A stretch of DNA of 64,000 bases from an uncultured Sulfitobacter sp. (GTDB lineage Bacteria; Pseudomonadota; Alphaproteobacteria; Rhodobacterales; Rhodobacteraceae). The stretch covers positions 496,001-560,000 of the forward strand of contig NZ_CANMQD010000002.1 of NCBI RefSeq assembly GCF_947499945.1, given 5' to 3'. Of the stretch, positions 8,195-16,925 are shown piece by piece. The notes under the pieces are model-generated. The model made no database searches. It was given only the letters and a program-made list of their open reading frames with translations, and had not been told where the DNA came from. Made by a program: the position numbers and the translations under genes. Position 1 is the stretch's first letter, and every line of letters starts with the position of its first letter.

Positions 8195-8497
8195 TTATGC
8201 TGGCAGGTCGCGGTCTTGTGGCTCAAGCGAGCCTGCACGTGCAGAGCCGTCTGCCATGGCAGGCAACTCGATTGTGGTGCAGGTGCCCGCGTCGACCAAG
8301 GTCCATGCGTTGCCCTGATAATCTGTGACAGAGGAGCCTGCGCATGTGGTGCCAGGTCCTGCTTTGCAGTCATTGGCCCCTGCGAGAGACACGCCATAGC
8401 ATTTCTCTTTCGAGGCTGCTTCGGCGGCTGTGCCAACGCCAGACATGGATGCGGCAACGACGCCTGCAATGGCGAGGGTTTTCATGGTTGTGGACAT
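8195..8497 (-). CDS. bufA: Bufferin-type metallophore precursor BufA (DUF2282)
   Basis: A 100-residue precursor with a Sec signal peptide (about 1-28, ending Ala-Glu-Ala) and a mature region with four cysteines at C33, C44, C52 and C73, in the order EKCYG, NDC, TTCAG, GTC typical of DUF2282 bufferins. The start at 8497 is chosen because a GGGAGAG ribosome site precedes it and it gives a proper signal peptide; the longer frame from 8563 does not. The peptide should be modified by BufB/BufC, exported, and bind copper or a similar metal in the periplasm. The metal is inferred, not visible. Confidence 0.92.
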   Translation of the reverse strand: MSTTMKTLAIAGVVAASMSGVGTAAEAASKEKCYGVSLAGANDCKAGPGTTCAGSSVTDYQGNAWTLVDAGTCTTIELPAMADGSARAGSLEPQDRDLPA

Positions 8498-8600
8498 CAG
8501 GTCTCTCCCTTTTGAAATCTTGGTTTGTATCGGTATGGCTACTAAAACAGGCATGCGCGACAAAATCTACTCACGAGACAGTGTGTCACAGGTCTGTTAG

Positions 8601-8639
8601 AAAAACCGCCGGAATTCTTGTGCGAATCCGGCGGTTTTT
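8601..8639 (-). terminator. Terminator of thrS
   Basis: A long stem, AAAAACCGCCGGAATTC (8601-8617) against GAATCCGGCGGTTTTT (8624-8639), lies 64 bases beyond the thrS stop with T-runs on both strands. It separates thrS from the bufA promoter region (8498-8600). Confidence 0.85.
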
Positions 8640-8702
8640 ATCCCTATTTCGCGTTTCTGTAACAATTCAGGTGGCCTTGTGAGGGGCCAACCCTGCGGAT
8701 TG

Positions 8703-10649
8703 TTACAAAAGGTCAGGTGGTGTCGCTTCGGTTTTGAGCGCGGCTGTAACATCGACAAGCGCTTGGACCGAGGTCTGCTTTTCACCCAAGCGGCGTACGG
8801 AAACGGTCCGCTCTTCGACTTCGCGCGCACCCACAGCGAGGATCACAGGGACCTTGCCGACCGAGTGTTCGCGCACCTTGTAGTTGATCTTCTCGTTACG
8901 CTTGTCCGCTTCGGCACGCACACCCGCAGCGACGAGGGTTGCGACCACCTCATCTACATAAGCATCGGAATCGGAGGTGATGGAGGCCACGACAACCTGA
9001 CGCGGGGCCAGCCAGAAGGGTAGCTTGCCCGCGTGCTCTTCGATCAGGATACCGATGAACCGCTCGAAAGAGCCAAGGGTCGCCCGGTGCAGCATCACAG
9101 GGCGGTGCTTGCCGCCGTCCGCGCCGACATAGGTCGCATCAAGGCGTTCGGGCAGGTTTGGATCGACCTGCAAGGTGCCGCATTGCCACTCACGGCCAAT
9201 GGCATCGGTCAGGGTGAACTCCAGCTTGGGGCCATAGAACGCGCCTTCACCCTCCAGCAACTCGAACTCGTGACCCGCAGCGTTGCACGCATCCCCGAGC
9301 GCCTTCTCAACGTAGTCCCAGCTCTCATCCGAGCCGATACGCTTTTCCGGGCGGGTGGAGAGTTTGATGGTCCAGTCGTTGAACCCCAGATCGGCATAGA
9401 CGGAGGCGAGGAAGGTGATGAACTTTGCCGTCTCCTCGACAATCTGGTCCTCACGGCAAAAGATATGGCCATCATCTTGGGTAAATCCGCGCACACGCAT
9501 GATGCCGTGCAGCGCACCTGATGGCTCATAGCGGTTGCACGAGCCGAACTCGGCCATACGCAGGGGCAGGTCGCGGTAAGACTTCATCCCTGTATTGAAG
9601 ATCTGCACGTGGCAGGGGCAGTTCATCGGTTTGAGCGCGTTGACGGTTTTTTCGCGCGCGTGATCCTCGTCCACTTCGACGATGAACATGTGATCCTGAT
9701 AGTTCTCCCAGTGGCCCGAGTCTTCCCACAATTTACGGCTCACAACCTGCGGTGTATTCACTTCGACATAGCCATCGCTGCGCTGCTTGCGGCGCATGTA
9801 ATCCTGAAGCTGGGTGTAGATCATCCACCCGTTCGGGTGCCAGAAAATCTGGCCGGGGGCTTCTTCTTGCATGTGGAAAAGGTCCATCTCGCGGCCCAGC
9901 TTGCGGTGGTCGCGTTTGGCCGCTTCCTCCAGCATGTTGAGGTGCGCTTTTAGTTTTTCCTTACCTGTAAAGGCCACGCCATAGATGCGTTGCAGCATCG
10001 CGCGGTCACTGTCACCGCGCCAATAGGCGCCCGCGATGGACATGAGCTTGAACGCGTCACCCGGTACTTGTCCGGTGTGTTGCAGATGCGGGCCACGGCA
10101 GAGGTCCTGCCACTCGCCATGCCAGTACATGCGCAAAGGCTCGTCGCCTGGAATGCCTTCGATCAGCTCGACTTTGTACGGCTCGCCAAGATCCTCGTAA
10201 TGCTTGATCGCGCGGGGGCGGTCCCAGACTTCGGTGCGCACGGGATCACGTTTGTTGATGATCTCCTTCATCTTCTTTTCGATGAGGCCGAGGTCTTCGG
10301 GGGTAAAGCTTTCGGCGCGGTCAAAGTCATAGTACCAGCCGTCTTTGATCACGGGGCCGATGGTGACTTTTGTATCGGGCCAGATTTCCTGCACCGCACG
10401 GGCCATGATGTGCGCAAGGTCGTGGCGCACCAATTCATTGGCCTGCTCTTCATCGGCCATGGTGTGGATGGCTATGCTAGCATCGACGTTGATCGGCCAC
10501 GCGAGGTCAAAGTGCTCACCGTTCACGGTGGCGCTGATGGCTTTCTTGCCCAGCGATTTGGAGATGTCAGTTGCGACCTCGCCCGCAGTGATACCTGCGT
10601 CGTAGTGTCGTGCATTGCCGTCGGGAAGGGTGAGTGCGATCTGGACCAT
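8703..10649 (-). CDS. thrS: Threonyl-tRNA synthetase
   Basis: A complete 648-residue class II synthetase that charges tRNA-Thr. The order is an N-terminal TGS domain (about 1-62), the editing (SAD) domain (about 63-230, with [10 protein letters not shown]), the catalytic core (about 260-540, with the zinc-ligand region MNCPCH and motif 2 with [11 protein letters not shown]), and a C-terminal anticodon domain. The start has an AGGAG ribosome site 8 bases upstream. The 86-base leader shows no T-box. The gene is monocistronic, ending at the strong hairpin at 8601-8639. Confidence 0.98.
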   Translation of the reverse strand: MVQIALTLPDGNARHYDAGITAGEVATDISKSLGKKAISATVNGEHFDLAWPINVDASIAIHTMADEEQANELVRHDLAHIMARAVQEIWPDTKVTIGPVIKDGWYYDFDRAESFTPEDLGLIEKKMKEIINKRDPVRTEVWDRPRAIKHYEDLGEPYKVELIEGIPGDEPLRMYWHGEWQDLCRGPHLQHTGQVPGDAFKLMSIAGAYWRGDSDRAMLQRIYGVAFTGKEKLKAHLNMLEEAAKRDHRKLGREMDLFHMQEEAPGQIFWHPNGWMIYTQLQDYMRRKQRSDGYVEVNTPQVVSRKLWEDSGHWENYQDHMFIVEVDEDHAREKTVNALKPMNCPCHVQIFNTGMKSYRDLPLRMAEFGSCNRYEPSGALHGIMRVRGFTQDDGHIFCREDQIVEETAKFITFLASVYADLGFNDWTIKLSTRPEKRIGSDESWDYVEKALGDACNAAGHEFELLEGEGAFYGPKLEFTLTDAIGREWQCGTLQVDPNLPERLDATYVGADGGKHRPVMLHRATLGSFERFIGILIEEHAGKLPFWLAPRQVVVASITSDSDAYVDEVVATLVAAGVRAEADKRNEKINYKVREHSVGKVPVILAVGAREVEERTVSVRRLGEKQTSVQALVDVTAALKTEATPPDLL

Positions 10650-10735
10650 GTCGGTCTCCTCGTCAGTTTGGCGCCTACGAGACGCCCGGTTGCGGGTTTA
10701 TGTATGGGCGCTTTTGACCGCAGCGGGCGTTTGCG

Positions 10736-11911
10736 TCAAGGGTGCGCCTCATTCAGCGGGCTGAGGCGTGCAGATAGTGTCAAATGTGCCAAGGCCAGTG
10801 ACGCACCGATCCCTGCCGTGATGCCCAATGACAAAAGGCCAAAGTTGGTGATCATCAACCCGCCCAGTGCCGCCCCGATCGCCGCGCCCACATAAATCGC
10901 CGCTGCGTTAAGCGCTAGCACAACAGGTGCACGGTGCCCTGCGAGTGCAAACAGGCGCACTTGTTGTGCCGCCATGAAGGACCAGCCACCCATGGCCCAC
11001 AGGAACACCATGCAAATCAGGACAGGCACGCTGACCGGTAGGAGCGAGAACATCGGCATCATGAGCATCTGGAAGATGCAAAGCCCTGTCAGCGTGATAC
11101 GCCAGCCAAAGCGGTCCGAGAGGTACCCGCCCAAAATATTACCCGCCACTGCACCAAATCCCGCCATCATCAGAGTGAGTGCGATACCATCGCCACCAAA
11201 CCCCATCGTGGAGCTGAGCAGGGGGGCGATGTAGGTGAAGAGCACATATTGCGCTCCGATAAACGATCCGGTGAACCCAATGGCAAGCATGAGCCGCCCC
11301 TCACCAATAACATCGCGCAAATCGCCAAGGGTCACAGGCTGGAACCGCAGCCCCGCAGGCACCCGCGTCCAGATGAGCCAGATGCACGGCAGCGCCAGTG
11401 CAAAGACCAGCCAGAACGCCCATCGCCAGCCGAAGGTATAGGCAATCCAACTGCTGGCAGGGACGCCCACAACCTGAGACATGGTGAGGCCGAAAAAGAC
11501 CGCGGCCAGAACTTTGGCGCGGTTGTTTTCGGGCGTAAGCCCTGCGGCAACTGCGGCGGACAGCGGTGTAAATATGCCCGCACCTGCCGCCGCCATAATC
11601 CGAGCGATGTTCAGTCCCGTCATGGAGGGCGATAACGCCGAGATCAGCGCGGCGAGTGCAAAGATCACAAACCCCAGTGCCATAATACGCCTCCGCCCAA
11701 CTTTACCCGTTGAAGCGATGAGCAGCGGCGACAAAAATGCGTAGGAGACGGCATAAACCGTGAGTAGCTGGCCCGTTTGTGCAGGCGTGAGGCTCATATC
11801 AGCGCCCAAAGGCTCGACCAGACCAATAATCCCGAACGCCCCGATGCCGATGACAAAGTTGCAGGCTGAGAGGGCAGGGATCATCAAACGGTCTGGCGCT
11901 GTTGCATTCAT
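10736..11911 (-). CDS. Major facilitator superfamily transporter
   Basis: About 391 residues with 12 predicted membrane helices, and the MFS loop 2-3 signature STGKVGRRR after helix 2. The Gly-rich helices and order resemble the DHA1 drug/sugar exporter group (AraJ/YdhP-like). The start at 11911 is preferred because it puts the first helix close to the N-terminus; an upstream in-frame ATG at 11959 adds 16 non-hydrophobic residues. The substrate cannot be told. It is divergent from the small gene at 12052. Confidence 0.88.
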   Translation of the reverse strand: MNATAPDRLMIPALSACNFVIGIGAFGIIGLVEPLGADMSLTPAQTGQLLTVYAVSYAFLSPLLIASTGKVGRRRIMALGFVIFALAALISALSPSMTGLNIARIMAAAGAGIFTPLSAAVAAGLTPENNRAKVLAAVFFGLTMSQVVGVPASSWIAYTFGWRWAFWLVFALALPCIWLIWTRVPAGLRFQPVTLGDLRDVIGEGRLMLAIGFTGSFIGAQYVLFTYIAPLLSSTMGFGGDGIALTLMMAGFGAVAGNILGGYLSDRFGWRITLTGLCIFQMLMMPMFSLLPVSVPVLICMVFLWAMGGWSFMAAQQVRLFALAGHRAPVVLALNAAAIYVGAAIGAALGGLMITNFGLLSLGITAGIGASLALAHLTLSARLSPLNEAHP

Positions 11912-12051
11912 ATCCAAAGGTTTAGCACTAATGCGCTGCGCGGCAACAAGGCGAATCAATGCCGTTGCGGCACAAAATCCAACGCTGGTGAGGACGGTTG
12001 AACCGCGTGCGCGAATGCGGCACAGTTGGCCAACCAGCGAAAGGTTCTCCC

Positions 12052-12282
12052 ATGCCCAAATACAACCGTAATTTCGAGTTGACCCTGTCCGATATCGACC
12101 TGATAGAAGCTGCCCTCAACGTGGTGACACGTGATCTGTCCTTGGGACGCGAAGGTTCGCGCGCGTTGCTGCCAAAAGTACCCGACGATGATCATGTCAC
12201 AACAATTAACGAGCTATTGGGTCGTCTGCACAATCAAAAAATATTCTATCGCCCCTCGGATAAGCCTTATGTCAGTGGTTAG
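12052..12282 (+). CDS. Small conserved cytosolic protein, function unknown
   Basis: A 76-residue protein without signal or membrane segment. Its predicted helices around residues 10-27 (LSDIDLIEAALNVVT) and 48-62 suggest a compact helical protein. The start at 12052 is chosen over an ATG at 11998 because an AAGG site lies about 8 bases upstream and the preceding residues look non-coding. I do not recognise a family. It is followed by a hairpin overlapping its stop codon. Confidence 0.65.
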   Translation: MPKYNRNFELTLSDIDLIEAALNVVTRDLSLGREGSRALLPKVPDDDHVTTINELLGRLHNQKIFYRPSDKPYVSG

Positions 12283-12300
12283 GCCGCACGGCCTCTAACC
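12277..12300 (+). terminator. Hairpin at the end of the 76-residue gene
   Basis: GGTTAGGCCG (12277-12286) pairs with CGGCCTCTAACC (12289-12300) with a 2-base bulge. The T-tract is absent, so termination may be partial. Confidence 0.4.
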
Positions 12301-12326
12301 CAATTCCCCAATTGAAAAGATATCAA

Positions 12327-13100
12327 ATGACAGAGCCATCTTATCTGGACACAGCACAGGGGCGCAAAATCGCCTACCACCTGACGCGCGGTGAGGGACC
12401 CTGCATCGTCTTTCTAGGAGGGCTCAAATCCGACATGGAAGGCACAAAAGCAGTGCATCTGGAGGATTGGGCTCAGGCGACGGGGCGTGCATTTCTGCGG
12501 CTTGACTACTCCGGTCACGGTCAATCATCAGGTGCCTTCGAGGAAGGCTGCATCGGCGATTGGCATGAGGATACGATGGCGACCGTCGATGCTCTGACCG
12601 ACGGGCAGATTGTGCCCGTTGGGTCCAGCATGGGTGGCTGGCAGGCACTGCTGCTGGCGCGTGCAGCACCCGAGCGGCTGGCGGGTTTGGTCACTATCGC
12701 CGCCGCACCAGACTTTACCGAAGATGGCTGGTGGGACAGTTTCGACGAAACACAACGCGCAGCGCTCCAGGCCCAGAGCCGTGTCGAGCTGCCCTCCGAC
12801 TACATGGAGCCATATGTAGTGACCAAGCGGATGATCGAGGACGGGCGCAAGCATCTGGTGCTGCGCGGGCATCTTGAATTGCCCTGTTCGGTACGGATGC
12901 TGCAAGGCACGGCAGATTCTGCCGTGAGCGTCGCCACTGCCACGCGGCTGTTGGACCATGCCTCCAGCCCCGACATGCAGCTACTGTTGGTCAAGGACGC
13001 CGACCACCGCTTTTCTGACGGTCCATGCCTTGGGCTGATCGAGCGGGCGGTCGAGGATGTGCTGGGGCAATGGAAAAACCAGTCTGGAGGATTTATGTAA
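12327..13100 (+). CDS. Alpha/beta hydrolase
   Basis: A 257-residue alpha/beta hydrolase. The nucleophile elbow is GSSMGG (near residue 98), the oxyanion region FLGGLKSDM follows the first strands, and the catalytic His lies in DADHRFSDG near residue 229. The sequence resembles the ABHD10/BEM46-like serine hydrolases (palmitoyl-thioesterase type) but the substrate is unknown. Start alternatives at 12312 or 12327 differ by five residues. The stop overlaps the next gene as TAATG, the first link in a three-gene chain. Confidence 0.85.
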   Translation: MTEPSYLDTAQGRKIAYHLTRGEGPCIVFLGGLKSDMEGTKAVHLEDWAQATGRAFLRLDYSGHGQSSGAFEEGCIGDWHEDTMATVDALTDGQIVPVGSSMGGWQALLLARAAPERLAGLVTIAAAPDFTEDGWWDSFDETQRAALQAQSRVELPSDYMEPYVVTKRMIEDGRKHLVLRGHLELPCSVRMLQGTADSAVSVATATRLLDHASSPDMQLLLVKDADHRFSDGPCLGLIERAVEDVLGQWKNQSGGFM

Positions 13101-13525
13101 TGGAGCAACGGATCAGTCTGATCACCTTGGGCGTACGGGATATGGAAGCCATGGCCGCATTCTATGAGGCGCTGGACTGGATCCGTGTCGAGACACAGGA
13201 TGGCGTTATCGCGTTTGACTTGATCGGTCAGACGCTGGGCCTTTATCCGCTGGAAAAGCTGGCCGAGGATATTGGTTTGCCGGTGGAGGAGATGGGTAAG
13301 GGTGCGACGACATTCTCCTACAATGTACGGACCAAAGAAGAGGTCGCACCTTTGCTGGCAAAGGCCGAGGTGGCTGGAGGCCGCATTTTGCGACCTGCAT
13401 CAGACGTGTTCTGGGGCGGATATATCGGATATTTTTCTGACCCAGAGGGCAACATTTGGGAAGTGTCACATAATCCTTTCTCATCCTTGTCGGAGGATGG
13501 CGCGTTCCGCTGGAACGGATACTGA
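13100..13525 (+). CDS. VOC-family protein (glyoxalase/dioxygenase fold)
   Basis: A 141-residue vicinal-oxygen-chelate fold protein with two beta-alpha-beta-beta-beta halves. The second half ends in the typical FSDPEGNIWEVSHNP with the metal-ligand Glu. The family includes glyoxalases, extradiol dioxygenases and antibiotic-binding proteins; the substrate is not evident. It overlaps the genes on both sides by TAATG and TGATG, so translation is coupled in the order hydrolase, VOC, M15-like protein. Confidence 0.85.
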   Translation: MEQRISLITLGVRDMEAMAAFYEALDWIRVETQDGVIAFDLIGQTLGLYPLEKLAEDIGLPVEEMGKGATTFSYNVRTKEEVAPLLAKAEVAGGRILRPASDVFWGGYIGYFSDPEGNIWEVSHNPFSSLSEDGAFRWNGY

Positions 13526-14151
13526 TGCGTACACCGGCCAGCATGTGGAGCCTTGAGACTCTTGGCCGTGTGCGATTGTCCAAGCATTTTTACATGCGCG
13601 ATTTCATGATGAGCGAGATCAGCGCCTTTCACGGCATCCCAAACATCCCCGATGATCCCGATCTGGCGATCAAACACGGGGAGCGGTTGTGTCAGGAGTT
13701 GCTTGACCCGCTGGAGGAAACTTTTGGCCGTCTTGCGATCCGCTCCGGCTACCGCTCCGCCGCGCTCAACACTTACGGCAATGAGAACAAACTGAACTGT
13801 GCGCGCAGCGACAATCCGATCGAGTGCCACATTTGGGATGTGCCGAGCCGTCCCATTGCTGGCATCTCACTAGTGATTCCGTGGTTTGCCGATCAATACG
13901 CCCAAGGGCGCGACTGGCGCGATCTGGCGTGGTGGGTGCATGACCATCTTCCGTACTCCGAGATGTGGTTTTTTCCCAAACTGGCGGCCTTCAATTTAGT
14001 CTGGCGGCCAGATCCGCAACGCACCATCAGCAGCTATATCGCGCCGCGCGGCATGTTGTTGCGGGCAGGGGAGACACCTGCCGAAAATAAGGTCATCCGT
14101 GCCGCGCGATACGCGGATTTCCCCCCATTGCGGGGCATTGCGTACCCCTGA
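13525..14151 (+). CDS. Peptidase M15-like protein, degenerate active site
   Basis: 208 residues resembling the M15A/DacC carboxypeptidase fold: an N-terminal stretch SKHFYMRDFMMSE that matches the region upstream of the M15 core, then SGYRS with N (about 72-80), then a single His-x-x-Asp (ECHIWD). The canonical second motif (His-x-His) is not present; a SEMWFF segment is in the equivalent place. It may therefore be a non-catalytic peptidoglycan binder. No signal peptide is visible. This is a tentative fold assignment. Confidence 0.55.
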   Translation: MRTPASMWSLETLGRVRLSKHFYMRDFMMSEISAFHGIPNIPDDPDLAIKHGERLCQELLDPLEETFGRLAIRSGYRSAALNTYGNENKLNCARSDNPIECHIWDVPSRPIAGISLVIPWFADQYAQGRDWRDLAWWVHDHLPYSEMWFFPKLAAFNLVWRPDPQRTISSYIAPRGMLLRAGETPAENKVIRAARYADFPPLRGIAYP

Positions 14152-14216
14152 GGGCTTGCACCTGACCGCGTGGCACGGCATGCACGTGAGGCAGGGAAGC
14201 CGGAGTAAATTGCGCC

Positions 14217-14927
14217 ATGAGAGAGCCACTGGTTCTATTGCCGGGAATGATGTGCGATGCGCGCCTGTTTGGTCCGCAAATTGCAGAACTGTCCTGTGAT
14301 ACCGCCGTTATGGTCGCCCCCGTCACCCAAGGGGAGCGGATCGAGGAAATCGCCTCGACGCTGCTCGACATCCTGCCGAAACGCTTTGCGTTGGCGGGGT
14401 TTTCCATGGGCGGTGTTGTCGCGATGGAGATTTTGCGCCGTGCACCCGATCGTGTGGCGCGCATTGCCCTGCTTGATACACATCCGCTGGCTGAGACGCC
14501 CGTGATTGCGGCCAATCGTGAACCAATGATCGTCAAAGTACGCTCTGGACGGTTCATGGACGTCGTGCGTGACGAGATAAGCGTGAACACCTTGGCCCCT
14601 GGTCCCTACCGCAACGAGGTGCTGGGTCTTGTGATGGAGATGGCACAAACGCTGGGGCCTGAAGTCTATATCCGACAGTCCCGCGCCATGCAGCGCCGCA
14701 AAGACCAGCAGGCCACGCTGCGCCGTTGTAAAGTGCCTGCCTTGGTGCTGTGTGGGGCGCATGACACGCTTTATCCCGTCAAAAGGCACGAGTTTATGGC
14801 AGAGCTGATCCCATATGCACAGTTGCGCGTGCTGGAGAATTCGGGCCATTTGCCCATGCTTGAACAGCCCGACGAGACAACAGCCGCGCTGCGCGAGTGG
14901 TTGGCCCAGCCTTACGTGTTGAGATAG
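14217..14927 (+). CDS. Alpha/beta hydrolase
   Basis: A 236-residue serine hydrolase. The nucleophile elbow is GFSMGG (residues 60-65), the acid is the Asp in GAHDTLYP and the base the His in NSGHLPMLE, all in the usual order for the MhpC/BioH-like group. The substrate is unknown. It ends directly against the convergent DUF6151 gene (stops at 14927 and 14928), with no terminator between them. No close similarity to the other hydrolase at 12.3 kb beyond the fold. Confidence 0.87.
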   Translation: MREPLVLLPGMMCDARLFGPQIAELSCDTAVMVAPVTQGERIEEIASTLLDILPKRFALAGFSMGGVVAMEILRRAPDRVARIALLDTHPLAETPVIAANREPMIVKVRSGRFMDVVRDEISVNTLAPGPYRNEVLGLVMEMAQTLGPEVYIRQSRAMQRRKDQQATLRRCKVPALVLCGAHDTLYPVKRHEFMAELIPYAQLRVLENSGHLPMLEQPDETTAALREWLAQPYVLR

Positions 14928-15497
14928 TCATAGCGGTAATTTCGCACGCTCTTCAGGGGTCGGGACATATACCTCTGCGACGGGTTGGCCCGTCTTGATG
15001 TTAAAAAATGACGTCTGCTTCCATCGCCCCGTGATACGCGCGACCAGCGCACGCCACATGGTTCCACCATAAAGACGTAAGATCGAGCTGTGCTTGGAGC
15101 GTCCATCTGGCTGTGGAACAAACGCTTCCATCGCTATGGGACCGATGGCAGTCTTATCTTCCAGAAGATTTGTCATGACACCTGCCAACGCAAATTTGGG
15201 TGTGGGCAGCATCGTAAACATTTGGACACCACAGCAGATCGCACGAAATCGCAAAAGCTTTTTCGGCGAGAAGGAAAAAACGCCAAGGTTGCCGCGCCCT
15301 TGCTGAAAGCTGATTTTGTCGGGGGTGGTTTGGTAAAGCTCGACACCGCGCGTGCCCACATCTTCACCGGTTGTATAAAGAACCGCAGCACGACAGGCAT
15401 TGCAGTAGCACCGCACATGGTTGCCGTTTTGCGGGGTCACATGATGTAATGTGCCCCTAATCTCGCCACACTGACAAGAAAAGGGCACATCCGTCAT
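14928..15497 (-). CDS. DUF6151/GFA-like zinc-binding protein
   Basis: A 189-residue protein with the GFA-type metal motifs C8-x-C10-G and C30-x-C32 and further Cys at 35 and 88-89, like glutathione-dependent formaldehyde-activating proteins and the DUF6151 family. It probably binds zinc. The enzymatic role is unknown. It lies 3 bases beyond phaZ on the same strand, so it is likely cotranscribed as the second gene of a phaZ transcript, though no functional link to PHA is known. Confidence 0.7.
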   Translation of the reverse strand: MTDVPFSCQCGEIRGTLHHVTPQNGNHVRCYCNACRAAVLYTTGEDVGTRGVELYQTTPDKISFQQGRGNLGVFSFSPKKLLRFRAICCGVQMFTMLPTPKFALAGVMTNLLEDKTAIGPIAMEAFVPQPDGRSKHSSILRLYGGTMWRALVARITGRWKQTSFFNIKTGQPVAEVYVPTPEERAKLPL

Positions 15498-15500
15498 GAC

Positions 15501-16811
15501 TTAGGCCTTTTTGGCTTTAGGCGCGGCTGCGGATTTCTTCGCTTCTGCCGCCTGCTTCACGCGGTAGCCTGGAGGGGTGGCTTTTTCGTGATCGTCAATG
15601 AAATCCATCACCAGTGGGCGGATATTGTTGCGCCAGCTTTTGCCCGCAAAGATGCCGTAGTGACCGGCGCCTTCTTCGACGTGGCTGGCCTTCTTCTCGT
15701 CCGGCACACCTGTGCACAGGGCAAGAGCGGCAATACATTGACCGGGGGCGGTGATGTCGTCTTTTGTGCCCTCAATCGTGATTATCGCGGTGGTGGTAAT
15801 CTTACCCATGTCCACTTTTTTTCCGTCTACCACAAAATCATTGTTTGCGATCTCGTGTTTCTGGAAAATACGGTCCACGGTAGAGAGATAGAACTCCGCA
15901 GGCATATCCATAACTGACAAATATTCGTCATAGAATTTGTTGTGCTTGTCATGCTCATGGGCTTCGCCCTTTGCGACACGCTTGATCTGGTTCGTAAACG
16001 CGTCCTTATGCGTGTCCAAATTCATCGATATGAACGAGCTGAGCTGCAAAAGGCCTGGATAGACCATGCGCCCGACGCCTTTGTATTTGAAACCAACCTG
16101 TTGGATCATGGACTGCTCAAGCTGACCCATGGTGACAGAATGGCCAAAATCGGTGACTTCGGTCGGTGCCGCGCCCGGATCAATCGGACCGCCGATGAGG
16201 GTGAGCGAGCTTGGCTGCGACTTTGGATCTTCCTCGGCCAGATATGCGGTGGCGGCGAGGGCCAATGGCGCAGGCTGACATACAGCGATTACATGCGTGT
16301 CGGCGCCGAGGTGGCGCATGTAGTTGACCAAATGCATGGTGTAATCTTCGACATCAAACTTGCCAGAGCTGACAGGGATATCGCGCGCGTTGTGCCAATC
16401 GGTGATATAGAGTTCACAATCAGGCAGAAGGCTGATCACAGTCGAGCGCAGCAGTGTAGCATAATGGCCCGACATAGGGGCAACCAGCAAAACGCGGCGC
16501 TTCTTCTTGGTGCGGCCCTGTACACGGAAGTGCAGCAGATCGCCAAAGTCGCCCTTGAGTACAATCTCTTGGGATACCAGCCGGTCTGTGCCTTCGGCGC
16601 CCACGAAGGGAGGGATGTTCCAGTCAGGCTTGACTGCCATACGGCTGAACGTGCGTTCTGTCACTTCTCCCCATGCGCCGACCATTTCAAGCGCGGGATT
16701 GGGGAAGACTGACAATGCGGGATAGGCGGCCATCGCCTTTGCGGAAGCTCCGAGCCACTCATTTGTGTTTCGGATTGTCTCCATCATGTCGTATGATGCC
16801 ATAAAGCGCAT
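15501..16811 (-). CDS. phaZ: Intracellular polyhydroxyalkanoate depolymerase
   Basis: A 436-residue i-PHB depolymerase that mobilises PHA granules. The nucleophile is Cys in AVCQPAP, as in the Cys-type intracellular depolymerases, not the Ser of secreted ones. The typical C-terminal His region HYGIFAG is present. The start at 16811 is chosen because an AGGAG site lies 7 bases upstream and the following MRFMASYDMM is the usual N-terminus; the frame extends to 16904 but without an RBS. The C-terminus is a Lys/Ala-rich tail. Divergent from phaC. Confidence 0.94.
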   Translation of the reverse strand: MRFMASYDMMETIRNTNEWLGASAKAMAAYPALSVFPNPALEMVGAWGEVTERTFSRMAVKPDWNIPPFVGAEGTDRLVSQEIVLKGDFGDLLHFRVQGRTKKKRRVLLVAPMSGHYATLLRSTVISLLPDCELYITDWHNARDIPVSSGKFDVEDYTMHLVNYMRHLGADTHVIAVCQPAPLALAATAYLAEEDPKSQPSSLTLIGGPIDPGAAPTEVTDFGHSVTMGQLEQSMIQQVGFKYKGVGRMVYPGLLQLSSFISMNLDTHKDAFTNQIKRVAKGEAHEHDKHNKFYDEYLSVMDMPAEFYLSTVDRIFQKHEIANNDFVVDGKKVDMGKITTTAIITIEGTKDDITAPGQCIAALALCTGVPDEKKASHVEEGAGHYGIFAGKSWRNNIRPLVMDFIDDHEKATPPGYRVKQAAEAKKSAAAPKAKKA

Positions 16812-16890
16812 AGCGGAACTCCTGTACCAAAGCCCAGATTCGGGCGCATCGGGGTTTTGGTAGGCCTCGAACAGGCCAATCAAACTAAAA

Positions 16891-16903
16891 TGCTGCAGGT
16901 GCA
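16891..16903. promoter_or_regulatory. TGC-rich PhaR-like site, phaZ-phaC gap
   Basis: TGCTGCAGGTGCA in the 114-base divergent promoter region resembles the TGC-rich sites bound by PhaR. It is weaker than the two exact CTGC-N3-GCAG sites further on (18768 and 19462). Confidence 0.4.
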
Positions 16904-16925
16904 AACATAGGACGGAATTATTAAC

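Noticed and set aside
10650..10735. T-box or other leader before thrS
   Set aside because: The leader is only 86 bases and shows neither a T-box sequence nor an attenuator hairpin.
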